From the NCBI RefSeq assembly GCF_001447995.1, contig NZ_LDPE01000001.1:2046001-2110000 (forward strand): 64,000 bases of DNA, given 5' to 3'. The notes below the pieces were generated by a model that saw only the letters and a program-made list of their open reading frames with translations, did not search any database and was not told the origin of the DNA. Position 1 is the first letter of the stretch. Each line of letters starts with the position of its first letter. Of the stretch, positions 56,601 to 64,000 are shown in pieces. A program made the position numbers and the translations under genes. This stretch comes from Maribacter dokdonensis DSW-8. GTDB lineage: Bacteria; Bacteroidota; Bacteroidia; Flavobacteriales; Flavobacteriaceae.

Positions 56601-57452
56601 GTTGAATAAATGCCCGATATCATAATTTGATTCTCCTATGACACTTGTTAGGGTGTTTTGCACCTGAGAGCTTAAACTACCAGTGTACGGATCAGTATCT
56701 GAATTGGTATATATAACAAGATCTGTATTTGCGATCAACTCTAAAGTAATAGCCAAATCTCTTTCAAAAACTGCGTTGACCCTTGTCAACGTAGCATTTA
56801 TGGCCGCTAATGCATCTGCCTTGGTTCCCCCATGAAATTCTGTGTATTCACCTGATGCAGAAATAGCTATCCTGAATTTTCTCAGTGTTTGATCATCTAC
56901 CAATTTAGCGGTTACATTCTGTGAATACTCCTTAACCTCCGTTACTGTTTTACAAACAAAATCGATATCGCTCTCCTCTTGTTCCGTTCTACGGTACAAC
57001 ACATAAATATCATCAGTAGATTTTTGCATGAACAATGCCCCATTTTCACCAGATGTACTCATTGTACTTTGAATACCCTTTGGCGACATACTGAACCTTA
57101 TCTGCGTTGTTGCATCGTTCAAGGCAACTCCCTTAAAAGATTTTATGGAAGGGTATTTCTCGGCTAAACCTTCAGCAAAAAGATGTGCATCTTCCACTAA
57201 AAAGGGAATTATTTCACCCAACTCGTTAGGGAAATAAACAATTTTAGATGATTTACCGTCGTTTAATACCTTCGTAAATTGTTCTTGATCTAATTTAAAA
57301 GCCTTGCTTTTATTTACTTTTAAGCGTTGTTTGGATAATCGCTTCGCCGCTCCGTTCAACTCCGTATTTTTCCAATATGTAGATTGCGCTACACCGGAAA
57401 AGGAAAGAAATACTATGGTAATTGTAAAAACTAGGCGTAATTTTGCAATCAT
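53688..57452 (-). CDS. Secreted reprolysin-like metalloprotease with P domain and T9SS sorting domain
   Basis: About 1254 aa from the ATG at 57452 (MIAKLRLVF); an upstream Met at 57476 overlaps a TATATTTG promoter box and is less likely. Order: signal peptide ending GVAQS, propeptide (to about 190), M12B-like zinc protease with HEIGHQFGANHSFSH (about 337) and a Met-turn IMGYAG, Ig/FN3-like domains (about 415-830; VQNTLTS earlier), a proprotein-convertase P domain (about 835-965; TFLADLVVSLTSPAGT, LGEWTLEVKDNAPSDGG), a Ca-binding DADNDGVFDDGDD, and a C-terminal type A sorting domain (VFPNPVKDVVQVYI to KVIKE). It should be a cell-surface or secreted protease. Confidence 0.93.
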   Translation of the reverse strand: MIAKLRLVFTITIVFLSFSGVAQSTYWKNTELNGAAKRLSKQRLKVNKSKAFKLDQEQFTKVLNDGKSSKIVYFPNELGEIIPFLVEDAHLFAEGLAEKYPSIKSFKGVALNDATTQIRFSMSPKGIQSTMSTSGENGALFMQKSTDDIYVLYRRTEQEESDIDFVCKTVTEVKEYSQNVTAKLVDDQTLRKFRIAISASGEYTEFHGGTKADALAAINATLTRVNAVFERDLAITLELIANTDLVIYTNSDTDPYTGSLSSQVQNTLTSVIGESNYDIGHLFNQQDNTLDGNSGFIGAVCVDGRKGSGYTTLSSPIGDAFDIDLVAHEIGHQFGANHSFSHTSEGTIVQVEPASGTTIMGYAGITGNNNVANNSDDYFHYVSIVQIRDYLETVSCGSTEVLGNTPPTLSPLVNYNIPKGTPFVLTAEANDVDTGDVLSYTWEQIDNGIVTQSTFGPTNPAGANFRSLPPSLIPQRYFPNLTRILGGELTEALPSIGDAWETVSNVGRDLNFSVTVRDNALNGGQSVSDEMTVSVSGEAGPFLVSSQSTQETFEAGSVQTITWDVANTNVAPINAETVTILLSTDRGITFTEILAENILNDGSHEVIIPNLPTSTGRIMVMADNNIFFAVNDALFSITPSEIVMDFDEVIFDVCKPNDLNVSFNYETNLGFDEESTFSVQDLPAGLTATFTPATADTTDTEVSIAIEGVVGLNVGEYPIKVVATSATVTKEITLQVRVFEDNFEDVILVAPTNGFANASTDILLEWGTSIGNTQYELEIASDSAFTSIVESVSVSGSSYTPTLLDNNSTYFWRVKPRNNCGEGDFSEAFSFSTVQFNCTTKESSDTPIAISSSGTPVITSKLIFLEDLPIADINVQLDIEHTFLADLVVSLTSPAGTTVTLVSNSCGDASDINAIFDDDSPAFICGVNPGIGGSVKPLGTLSSFNGESILGEWTLEVKDNAPSDGGRLVSFALEVCVEGDFRPDADNDGVFDDGDDLCLNTPAGQEVDASGCAIYRFPSENFVITLESETCSDNNDGSLSIAPKLALDYQITVSGNGVDLTQNFSNSFNLANLSAGTYTLCITGTDGTVVYQEYCVEVQITEPGPLNVSSKIADDGSLVTLNLTGSSFYTIELNGIAIQTENSVVQLELQKGLNSLKVYTPIACQGVYEEQIGFYERPVVFPNPVKDVVQVYIGGQQEDVFVSIFSIDGRFIYDETTTLVNGIIQLDLSALAAGIYYLRYEGNTINGTTKVIKE

Positions 57453-57473
57453 TAAGGGACTTTTAACCAAAAT

Positions 57474-57481
57474 CAAATATA
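57474..57481 (-). promoter_or_regulatory. Candidate -7 box of the metalloprotease gene
   Basis: Reads TATATTTG on the minus strand and leaves a leader of about 18 nt before the ATG at 57452. It overlaps the upstream Met codon at 57476, which supports the internal start. Confidence 0.4.
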
Positions 57482-57505
57482 AGTCTTTTTATTTTCTATC
57501 ATAAG

Positions 57506-58432
57506 GTGATTACAGTCCGCAACATTTCCAAATACAAAGAAGAGTATCCTACGGTCATTACCATAGGCACCTTTGACGGGGTACATATAGGCCACCTGAA
57601 AATACTTAATAAAATCATAAATCATGCCAAAAATACGGCATTGAAATCATCGGTTCTTACGTTTTTTCCGCATCCAAGAATGGTTTTACAGAAAGATACC
57701 AATATAAAACTCTTGAATACTATTGATGAGAAGATCAATATTTTAGAGCGCTTAGGGTTAGATGTTCTTATTATCCACCCATTTACAAAAGAATTCTCTA
57801 GACTTACGGCAACAGAGTTTGTCCGTGATATTTTGGTTAACACCTTATATACCAAAAAAGTAATTATTGGCTATGATCATAGGTTCGGCAGAAATCGTAA
57901 TGCCAACATAAACGACTTGGTCACTTTTGGTAATACGTATGAATTTTCAGTAGACGAAATACCCGCCCAAGAAATAGATGATGTATCGGTAAGTAGCACC
58001 AAGATCAGAAAAGCTTTGGAAGAAGGTGATATTGAAACCGCCAACAGCTATTTAGGCTATGAATATATGCTTACCGGAACAATCATAAAAGGCAAGGGAA
58101 TTGGCAAACAACTAGGCTACCCTACTGCCAACCTTTCCATTGCGGAAGACTATAAGCTAATACCTAAAAATGGAGCCTATATCGTAAATAGTACTATTAA
58201 TGGTAAAATAGTTTACGGAATGATGAATATAGGTTTTAACCCTACCGTAAACGGCACCAAACAATCCATAGAAGTCAATTTTTTTGATTTTGATGCGGAT
58301 TTATACAATCTTAAATTACAAGTTAATATTTTGGTTCGTTTACGAGATGAACATAAATTTGAATCTGTTGATGCCCTAAAGGCTCAATTGGCAACAGACA
58401 AAGAAAAATCTCTTCACTATATAAATAAGTAA
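57506..58432 (+). CDS. ribF: Bifunctional riboflavin kinase/FAD synthetase
   Basis: A 308-aa RibF starting with GTG. The N-terminal FMN adenylyltransferase domain has TIGTFDGVHIGHLKIL (HxGH) and FFPHPRMVL, ending with the SSTKIR motif (about residue 167). The C-terminal riboflavin kinase has GKGIGKQLGYPTANL (Thr-Ala-Asn metal site) and FNPTVNGTKQSIEVNFFDF with the catalytic Glu. It makes FMN and FAD. The HTTM gene starts 2 bp after its stop, so they are co-transcribed. Confidence 0.97.
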   Translation: MITVRNISKYKEEYPTVITIGTFDGVHIGHLKILNKIINHAKNTALKSSVLTFFPHPRMVLQKDTNIKLLNTIDEKINILERLGLDVLIIHPFTKEFSRLTATEFVRDILVNTLYTKKVIIGYDHRFGRNRNANINDLVTFGNTYEFSVDEIPAQEIDDVSVSSTKIRKALEEGDIETANSYLGYEYMLTGTIIKGKGIGKQLGYPTANLSIAEDYKLIPKNGAYIVNSTINGKIVYGMMNIGFNPTVNGTKQSIEVNFFDFDADLYNLKLQVNILVRLRDEHKFESVDALKAQLATDKEKSLHYINK

Positions 58433-58434
58433 TT

Positions 58435-59766
58435 ATGCTTAATAGGTTATTATTTCAACGCATAGATAATAGCTCATTGATCATTTTTAGAATCTTTTTT
58501 GGTATTCTAATCTCACTTGAATGTTTTGGCGCTATTGCTACCGGCTGGGTGAATAGAAATTTAATTGCCCCAAAATTTAAATTTCCATTTATAGATTTCG
58601 ATTTTTTACAACCTTTACCAGGCAATGGAATGTATTTCTACTTTGGTATAATGGGTCTAATGGGCATATGCATTGCATTAGGCTTTAAGTACCGGGCAAG
58701 TATGATAACGTTTACAACCATGTGGACGGCTACTTATTTAATGCAAAAGACCGCCTATAACAATCATTACTATCTTCTTATTTTAATTTCATTGATCATG
58801 TGCTTTTTTCCTGCCGAAAAAAGCCGTTCAATAGACGTTAAGCTTAACCCCAAGATAGAAAGCAATGCAATGTATGCATACATAAAATGGATCGTGGTGC
58901 TACAACTTTTCATTGTTTACACATACGCATCAATTGCTAAAATATATGGAGATTGGCTAGACTTCAGTACCATAGCCGTTTTAATGCATTCGAAGAGGAA
59001 TTATTGGCTTGTTGGCGATATTTTACAGGAACCTTGGATACATACTGTTATAGGATCTGTTGGTATTTTGTTTGATTTACTCATTGTACCGGCATTACTT
59101 TGGAAACCGACCAGAAAAGCGGCTTTCTTTCTTTCATTGTTCTTTCACCTATTCAATTCGATCATATTTCAAATTGGTATTTTTCCTTATTTATCCATAG
59201 CCTTCAGTGTTTTCTTTTTTGAGCCTGAAACCATCCGCAAAATTTTCTTTAAATCTAAAATTCCGTTGACCACATCAAAAGTCATCATCCCAAATTATAA
59301 AAACAGCTTATTGATCGTAGCTGCAGTATACTTTTTAACACAGCTGTTATTACCCGTTAGACATTATACTTTTGAAGATGATGTGCTATGGACCGAAGAA
59401 GGACACAGAATGAGCTGGCGTATGATGTTACGCAGTAGACAGGGCAAAGGCAGGTACAAAGTAGTGGACAAGAATACCGAAGAGGTTTTTATAATCAACC
59501 CCAAAGATTACGTATCTCGTAGTCAAGAGCGAAAGATATTTGCTTACCCAGATTTTGCCTGGCAGTTTGCCCAATATCTTAAAAAGGAATTCAAAGAAGA
59601 AAATAGGGACGTTTCCGTATACTTAGAAAATTCAAAAATTAGCATAAACCGTAAGCCGTACGAACCCTTTATAGACTCAAAGACCGACTTGGCGGCCGAG
59701 ACATGGTACCGAACAAAACACCATAGCTGGATTCTTCCATCCCCTTACATCAAATCAGAAAAATAG
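58435..59766 (+). CDS. HTTM domain membrane protein
   Basis: A 443-aa protein with the horizontally transferred transmembrane (HTTM) domain related to vitamin-K-dependent gamma-carboxylase. Start IDNSSLIIFRIFFGILISLECF, the central NNHYYLLILISLIMCFFPA, IVYTYASIAKIYGDWL and LFFHLFNSIIFQIGIFPYL are the usual hallmarks across about seven membrane segments. The C-terminal 110 residues are soluble (MSWRMMLRSRQGKGRYKV) and typical. The catalytic Lys of the human enzyme cannot be placed with confidence. Function in bacteria is unknown. Confidence 0.9.
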   Translation: MLNRLLFQRIDNSSLIIFRIFFGILISLECFGAIATGWVNRNLIAPKFKFPFIDFDFLQPLPGNGMYFYFGIMGLMGICIALGFKYRASMITFTTMWTATYLMQKTAYNNHYYLLILISLIMCFFPAEKSRSIDVKLNPKIESNAMYAYIKWIVVLQLFIVYTYASIAKIYGDWLDFSTIAVLMHSKRNYWLVGDILQEPWIHTVIGSVGILFDLLIVPALLWKPTRKAAFFLSLFFHLFNSIIFQIGIFPYLSIAFSVFFFEPETIRKIFFKSKIPLTTSKVIIPNYKNSLLIVAAVYFLTQLLLPVRHYTFEDDVLWTEEGHRMSWRMMLRSRQGKGRYKVVDKNTEEVFIINPKDYVSRSQERKIFAYPDFAWQFAQYLKKEFKEENRDVSVYLENSKISINRKPYEPFIDSKTDLAAETWYRTKHHSWILPSPYIKSEK

Positions 59767-59816
59767 ATAATTGATGTTTAGTATTAAAAAGTATCTACTT
59801 AGAATATTAGATTAAG

Positions 59817-59824
59817 TAAATTTG
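59817..59824 (+). promoter_or_regulatory. -7 box of serS
   Basis: TAAATTTG followed by CAGCC, 20 bp before the serS ATG. It matches the flavobacterial TAnnTTTGCA promoter form; a -33 TTTG is not clear. Confidence 0.5.
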
Positions 59825-59844
59825 CAGCCAAATACAATTCTACA

Positions 59845-61116
59845 ATGTTACAAATACAGACCATTAGAGATAACAAAGAAGAGGTTGTCCTAGCTCTTGA
59901 AAAAAGAAATATTGATGCACAACCATTAGTGGACAATGTGCTTAGATTAGATGAAAAAAGACGTGCTTCACAAACTAGTTTAGATAACGTTTTAGCTGAA
60001 TCTAACAAGATTTCTAAAGAGATCGGCGTATTGTACAAGACAGGTAAAGTTCAAGAGGCAAATCTGTTGAAAGAGCAGACCGTAAAACTTAAGGAGGAGT
60101 CTAAGCAATTAGGCGACGACTTAAATGCAGCTGAAGAAGAGTTAAAATCATTATTATATCAATTACCTAATACTCCGCATACCTCGGTAGTAAAAGGTTC
60201 TTCTGAAGAGGACAATGAAGAAGTATTCAGTGAAGGCGAAGTGCCAAAATTGGATGAAGCTTCTTTGCCACACTGGGAGCTTGCCAAAAAATATGATATC
60301 ATAGATTTTGAATTGGGCGTTAAAATTGCCGGAGCGGGATTCCCTGTATACAAAGGCAAAGGTGCAAGGTTACAACGTGCACTAATAGCTTATTTTTTAG
60401 ATAAAAATACTGAAGCGGGCTATACTGAAATTCAAGTACCACACTTAGTAAACGAACTATCTGGCTATGGTACTGGGCAATTACCGGACAAAGAAGGGCA
60501 AATGTACCATGTAACCGCAGACGACCTTTATTTGATACCAACGGCAGAGGTTCCTGTAACCAATATTTTTAGAGATGTTATTGTAAACGAAAGCGATTTC
60601 CCAATAACTTATACAGGTTACACGCCATGTTTTAGAAGAGAAGCAGGTAGTTATGGTGCACACGTACGTGGACTAAACCGTTTACATCAATTTGACAAAG
60701 TTGAAATTGTTCGTGTAGAACACCCTACAAAATCCTATGAAGCTTTAGACGGCATGGTTGAGCATGTGAAAAATATTCTACGTGAATTAAAACTACCATA
60801 CCGTATACTAAGACTTTGTGGTGGTGATTTAGGATTTACCGCTGCGCTTACTTTTGATTTTGAAGTTTTCTCAACTGCGCAAGATAGATGGCTTGAAATT
60901 AGCTCTGTATCAAACTTTGAAACCTACCAAGCCAATAGATTAAAATTACGCTTTAAAGACGAGAACGGTAAAAGCCAATTGGCACATACCTTAAATGGCA
61001 GCTCATTAGCATTACCACGTGTATTAGCTGGTATTTTAGAAAACTACCAAACCCCAGATGGCATTAAAATTCCCGAGGTGTTAGTACCTTATTGTGGGTT
61101 TGATATGATTGATTAA
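59845..61116 (+). CDS. serS: Seryl-tRNA synthetase
   Basis: A 423-aa class II synthetase. N-terminal antiparallel coiled coil (residues about 25-105) binds the long variable arm of tRNA-Ser. The catalytic core has motif 2 (TPCFRREAGSYGAHVRGLNRLHQF) read as CFRREAG and RGLNRLHQFDKVE, and motif 3 (LNGSSLALPRVLAGILENYQ) read as NGSSLALPRVLAG. YLIPTAEVPVTN is the serine site. It charges tRNA-Ser. A strong terminator follows. Confidence 0.98.
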   Translation: MLQIQTIRDNKEEVVLALEKRNIDAQPLVDNVLRLDEKRRASQTSLDNVLAESNKISKEIGVLYKTGKVQEANLLKEQTVKLKEESKQLGDDLNAAEEELKSLLYQLPNTPHTSVVKGSSEEDNEEVFSEGEVPKLDEASLPHWELAKKYDIIDFELGVKIAGAGFPVYKGKGARLQRALIAYFLDKNTEAGYTEIQVPHLVNELSGYGTGQLPDKEGQMYHVTADDLYLIPTAEVPVTNIFRDVIVNESDFPITYTGYTPCFRREAGSYGAHVRGLNRLHQFDKVEIVRVEHPTKSYEALDGMVEHVKNILRELKLPYRILRLCGGDLGFTAALTFDFEVFSTAQDRWLEISSVSNFETYQANRLKLRFKDENGKSQLAHTLNGSSLALPRVLAGILENYQTPDGIKIPEVLVPYCGFDMID

Positions 61117-61175
61117 ATCTTCAAAAGCCAACTTTTAAATATTGGTTGATTTAACTTAAGGTTACAACAATCATT

Positions 61176-61214
61176 AAAACGTCATGAAACTTATAAATCT
61201 CATGACGTTTTTTT
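61176..61214 (+). terminator. Terminator after serS
   Basis: AAAACGTCATGA (61176-61187) pairs with TCATGACGTTTT (61200-61211), and the T-run continues. It lies 60 bp after the serS stop. Confidence 0.85.
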
Positions 61215-61259
61215 TGATACCAATTAATTCTTCGACCTTTATATTTAAAATTGTTACTT

Positions 61260-61586
61260 ATGAATTGGATATTATTAATTATCGCCGGCATATTTGAAGT
61301 AGCATTCGCTTTTTGCTTGGGTAAAGCAAAAGAATCTACCGGTAATGAAATGTATTTATGGTATATCGGTTTTTTAATAGCCTTAGCTATAAGTATGATA
61401 CTCTTGGTAAAAGCAACGCAAACTCTTCCCATTGGCACTGCATATGCGGTTTGGACAGGCATTGGAGCCGTAGGTACGGTTTTAGTGGGCATATTTGTTT
61501 TTAAAGAACCCGCTACTTTTTTACGAATACTATTTTTAACTACATTGATCGGATCTATAATAGGTCTTAAAGTCGTTTCACACTAG
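61260..61586 (+). CDS. SMR-family small multidrug transporter (SugE/Gdx-like)
   Basis: A 108-aa four-helix transporter from the ATG at 61260 (an in-frame TTG lies 9 bp upstream). The N-terminal helix has WILLIIAGIFEVAFAFCLGKAK with the conserved membrane Glu (about residue 13), and the second half carries LPIGTAYAVWTGIGAVGT, typical of SMR proteins. KESTG after the first helix favours the SugE/guanidinium-exporter-like branch. It is expected to exchange a cation for protons as an antiparallel dimer. The neighbours give no hint of substrate. Confidence 0.92.
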   Translation: MNWILLIIAGIFEVAFAFCLGKAKESTGNEMYLWYIGFLIALAISMILLVKATQTLPIGTAYAVWTGIGAVGTVLVGIFVFKEPATFLRILFLTTLIGSIIGLKVVSH

Positions 61587-61624
61587 CTCATATCATAATG
61601 TTCTTAAAACAATATTGAAAAAGT

Positions 61625-62272
61625 ATGAACCTAAAAGTGGATCATTTTCTGAACGAACAAGTAGTATGGAAGAATGAGCTTTCATTGCTCCGAGAAATAA
61701 TCCTGGAATGCGATGTTAAAGAAGATTTCAAATGGAAACATCCTTGCTACACCAAAAATGGAAAGAACATTGTTTTAATTCACGGTTTCAAACAATACTG
61801 CGCTCTTCTATTTTACAAAGGTGCCCTGCTTAGAGACCCGCATTCTATTTTAATACAACAGACAGAAAACGTACAAGCGGGCAGGCAACTAAGGTTCAAG
61901 AATACAGAAGATATTTTAAAAATGAAAAAGGTGATCAAAGATTACATTTTTGAAGCCGTAGAAATTGAAAAATCAAATCTAATAATACCAACGAAAAAAG
62001 TTAGTGACTATGAAGTCCCTGAAGAATTGAAAATAATTTTTAAGGAAAATCCCACTTTTAAAAACGCATTTGAAAAATTGACCCCTGGTAGACAAAAAGG
62101 ATATTTATTACATTTTTCAAAAGCCAAACAATCTTCGACAAGGTTAGCCCGAATCAATAAATACACCAATAGAATTTTAAGCGGAAAAGGTCTTAATGAT
62201 TGTGTTTGCGGACTTTCAAAAAGAATGCCCAATTGCGACGGGTCTCATAAGGGTATCGGAACCATTTCATAA
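61625..62272 (+). CDS. DUF1801/YdeI-type protein ending in a CDGSH-like motif
   Basis: A 215-aa cytosolic protein. The DUF1801-like part (about residues 15-115) has DVKEDFKWKHPCYTKNGKNIVLIHGF, read as WKHPCYT and CALLFYKGALLRDP. The YdeI-type part follows (PEELKIIFKENPTFKNAFEKLTPGRQKGYLLHF in part, then KQSSTRLARINKYTNRIL), typical of bacteriocin-protection/YdeI proteins. The last 20 residues contain CVCGLSKRMPNCDGSH, an exact C-x-C-x2-S-x3-P-x-C-D-G-S-H pattern of 2Fe-2S CDGSH proteins. Function of the family is unclear. Confidence 0.85.
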   Translation: MNLKVDHFLNEQVVWKNELSLLREIILECDVKEDFKWKHPCYTKNGKNIVLIHGFKQYCALLFYKGALLRDPHSILIQQTENVQAGRQLRFKNTEDILKMKKVIKDYIFEAVEIEKSNLIIPTKKVSDYEVPEELKIIFKENPTFKNAFEKLTPGRQKGYLLHFSKAKQSSTRLARINKYTNRILSGKGLNDCVCGLSKRMPNCDGSHKGIGTIS

Positions 62273-62294
62273 AATATGCTGTGATAATATATGC

Positions 62295-62328
62295 TTTGTA
62301 ACAACTTACAGCATTCTATGTATCTTTG
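62295..62328 (+). promoter_or_regulatory. Promoter of the TPR gene, possibly leaderless
   Basis: TTTG (62295-62298) and a perfect TATCTTTG (62321-62328) are 22 bp apart. The ATG at 62332 lies where the transcript would begin, so translation may start on a leaderless mRNA. Confidence 0.5.
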
Positions 62329-62331
62329 AGT

Positions 62332-64000
62332 ATGCGGTTTATCCTTTTTCTAATTACATACATAACCTTTACAACATTTTGTTTTGCCCAAGATGATTTT
62401 TTGGCCAAACAATATTTTGCAGATGGTGATTTTGAAAAAGCTGTAGTATTCTACGAAAAATTGGTAGAAAAAAATCCCCGAAGAACAGAGTATGTGCAAG
62501 ACCTAGTTGCTTGCTACCAACAGTTGGAAGCATACCAAAAAGCAGAATCTTTTTTGAATGCACGGTTAAATGACCGCAATCCTTACCCTACCCTGTTAAT
62601 TGACCTTGGTTACAACTATGCGCTACAAGAACAGCAAGACCTGGCGCAAAAGAATTACGACAAAGCTTTGGCCATTATAGATAAAAATCCCAATTACGGA
62701 TATGCCTTGGGACTTCAATTTCAGAAATACAACCTTTTGGATATGGCCATAAAGGCTTTTCAAAAATCAATGGAGTTAAACCCCGCTTTAAACTTCAATT
62801 TTCAATTGGCAAGAATTTATGGGGAACAGGGCAACGTTGAGGCTATGTATAATTCGTATTTAAATCTTGTTATTGATGGTAAAACTTCAAAAAGCAATAT
62901 TCTAAGAAGCATAGACGATTTTGTATCGGAAGAACCGGAAAACCAAAATAACATTTTGCTAAAAAAAGTGTTATTGGAACGCGCTCAAAAGAATCCTGAT
63001 ATTTTATGGAACGAGTTATTGAGTTGGTTATTTGAAAAACAAAATCAATACGGTAGTGCATTTAGGCAAGAAAAAGCCATTTTTAAGCGTATGAATGGCA
63101 GTTCTACCAGTCGTTTAGAAAATTTAGGACAAAGCGCTCTGGAGAATGAAGAATATGAAATTGCTAAAGATATTTACAGCTATATCATTGAAAACACCAG
63201 TGATAAAATAGTTCAACTAGATGCAGAATTAAATCTAATTGATATTGAATTGGTAGGCGCAACGGACAGTACGTTAGACGCTATTCAAAAAAAATATGAG
63301 GAACTTGTGGATATTTACGGGTACAGATCACAAACCCTTCAGCTTCAGGTAGCCTATGCCAATTTTCTAACTTTTAAAAAGAACGACCCGGCACCTGCCG
63401 AAGAATTATTGAAAAACAGCCTTGAACTGCCCATGAGCGATAGAGGCACTGCCTATTTAAAATTGGCACTTGGAGATATTTTAGTGTTCAACAAAAAATT
63501 CAATGAAGCACTCATCTATTTTTCACAGATTCAGCAAAAACTTAAAAACGACGTTTTAGGTCAGAATGCACGGTTTAAAGTTGCGCAGACCAGCTTCTAC
63601 AAGGGAGATTTTGATTGGGCCTTAACCCAACTAAAAGTATTAAGAAGCTCTACCTCACAGCTTATCGCAAATGATGCCATGCAGCTGAGCCTCTTGATAT
63701 CCGATAATTCATTAGAAGATTCTACTCAAACAGCATTAAAAAAATATGCACGGGCAGATTTTTTAGCCTACCAAAATAAAAACGATGAGGCAATCAATGC
63801 CTTGGGTGACATTCTAGAAAATCATAAGGGAGAAAAAATTGAGGACGAGGCTTTATTGAAGCAAGCCCAATTATACGAGAAACTTAAAAAATACGATAAT
63901 GCGCAATTAAATTACCAAAAAATCATCACGTTCTATGGTAATGGTATTCTTGCAGATGATGCTTATTATGCCTTGGGAGAACTTTACAGAACAGTGTTCA
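62332..64000 (+). CDS. Secreted TPR-repeat protein (3' end outside window)
   Basis: The frame is open from the ATG at 62332 to the right edge (556 codons seen). Signal peptide MRFILFLITYITFTTFCFAQ, then tetratricopeptide helices: YFADGDFEKAVVFYEKLVEKNP, LLIDLGYNYALQEQQDLAQKNYDKAL and GLQFQKYNLLDMAIKAFQKSMELNP (given in part), further ones at LALGDILVFNKKFNEALIYFSQI and VAQTSFYKGDFDWALTQLKVL. The repeats extend to the end of the visible part. Large periplasmic TPR proteins of this kind are common in Bacteroidota, and their role is usually scaffolding; no enzyme domain is seen. Confidence 0.85.
   Translation, partial: MRFILFLITYITFTTFCFAQDDFLAKQYFADGDFEKAVVFYEKLVEKNPRRTEYVQDLVACYQQLEAYQKAESFLNARLNDRNPYPTLLIDLGYNYALQEQQDLAQKNYDKALAIIDKNPNYGYALGLQFQKYNLLDMAIKAFQKSMELNPALNFNFQLARIYGEQGNVEAMYNSYLNLVIDGKTSKSNILRSIDDFVSEEPENQNNILLKKVLLERAQKNPDILWNELLSWLFEKQNQYGSAFRQEKAIFKRMNGSSTSRLENLGQSALENEEYEIAKDIYSYIIENTSDKIVQLDAELNLIDIELVGATDSTLDAIQKKYEELVDIYGYRSQTLQLQVAYANFLTFKKNDPAPAEELLKNSLELPMSDRGTAYLKLALGDILVFNKKFNEALIYFSQIQQKLKNDVLGQNARFKVAQTSFYKGDFDWALTQLKVLRSSTSQLIANDAMQLSLLISDNSLEDSTQTALKKYARADFLAYQNKNDEAINALGDILENHKGEKIEDEALLKQAQLYEKLKKYDNAQLNYQKIITFYGNGILADDAYYALGELYRTVF

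Overview
The window comes from an AT-rich member of the Bacteroidota, most likely a marine-type flavobacterium. Type IX secretion (T9SS) C-terminal sorting domains, TAnnTTTG-type -7 promoter boxes, a Bacteroidota-style fcl with an internal insertion, lipoproteins with short lipoboxes, and the pairing of DinB with a short DnaE-type polymerase all fit. No phage or insertion sequence is visible.

Region 1 (1-17.9 kb) is a surface polysaccharide locus. It holds four GT4/WecG-type glycosyltransferases and a WcaF-like acetyltransferase. It also holds a three-gene operon for secreted proteins (T9SS-sorted protein, tail-fibre-like adaptor, 719-aa beta-helix) and a beta-helix lipoprotein. A tightly packed minus-strand operon follows: Wza-like exporter, Wzc-like co-polymerase, Wzy polymerase, Wzx flippase and two GT-A transferases.

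Region 2 (18.1-31.5 kb) is a compact natural-product cluster in the middle of that locus. It contains a 4'-phosphopantetheinyl transferase, a 2455-aa NRPS-PKS-aminotransferase hybrid, a methyltransferase and a C-A-PCP-TE terminal NRPS. The domain order predicts an amino acid extended by malonate, transaminated at the beta-keto group to a 3,4-diamino acid, joined to a second amino acid and released. The first gene and the PPTase point in the same direction as the export operon. This is the most interesting system in the window.

Region 3 (31.8-36.7 kb) resumes the polysaccharide locus with gmd, fcl (GDP-L-fucose) and an undecaprenyl-phosphate sugar phosphotransferase, after a long gene-poor gap holding one 84-aa ORF with its own terminator.

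Region 4 (36.7-50.5 kb) is mixed: DUF808 membrane protein, Gfo/Idh/MocA oxidoreductase, secreted nucleoside hydrolase-like protein, carboxylesterase, and a dinB-dnaE2 translesion polymerase pair interrupted and bracketed by degenerate direct repeats. A PLD-fold protein next to a C5-cytosine methyltransferase (probable restriction-modification pair) abuts a tRNA-Leu(CAA).

Region 5 (50.6-64 kb) is core genome: prs-rplY, pth, a secreted reprolysin-like T9SS metalloprotease with a lipoprotein, ribF, an HTTM protein, serS, an SMR transporter, a YdeI-type protein ending in a CDGSH motif, and a TPR protein cut by the window end. Domain and family calls were made by reading motifs; no database search was possible.
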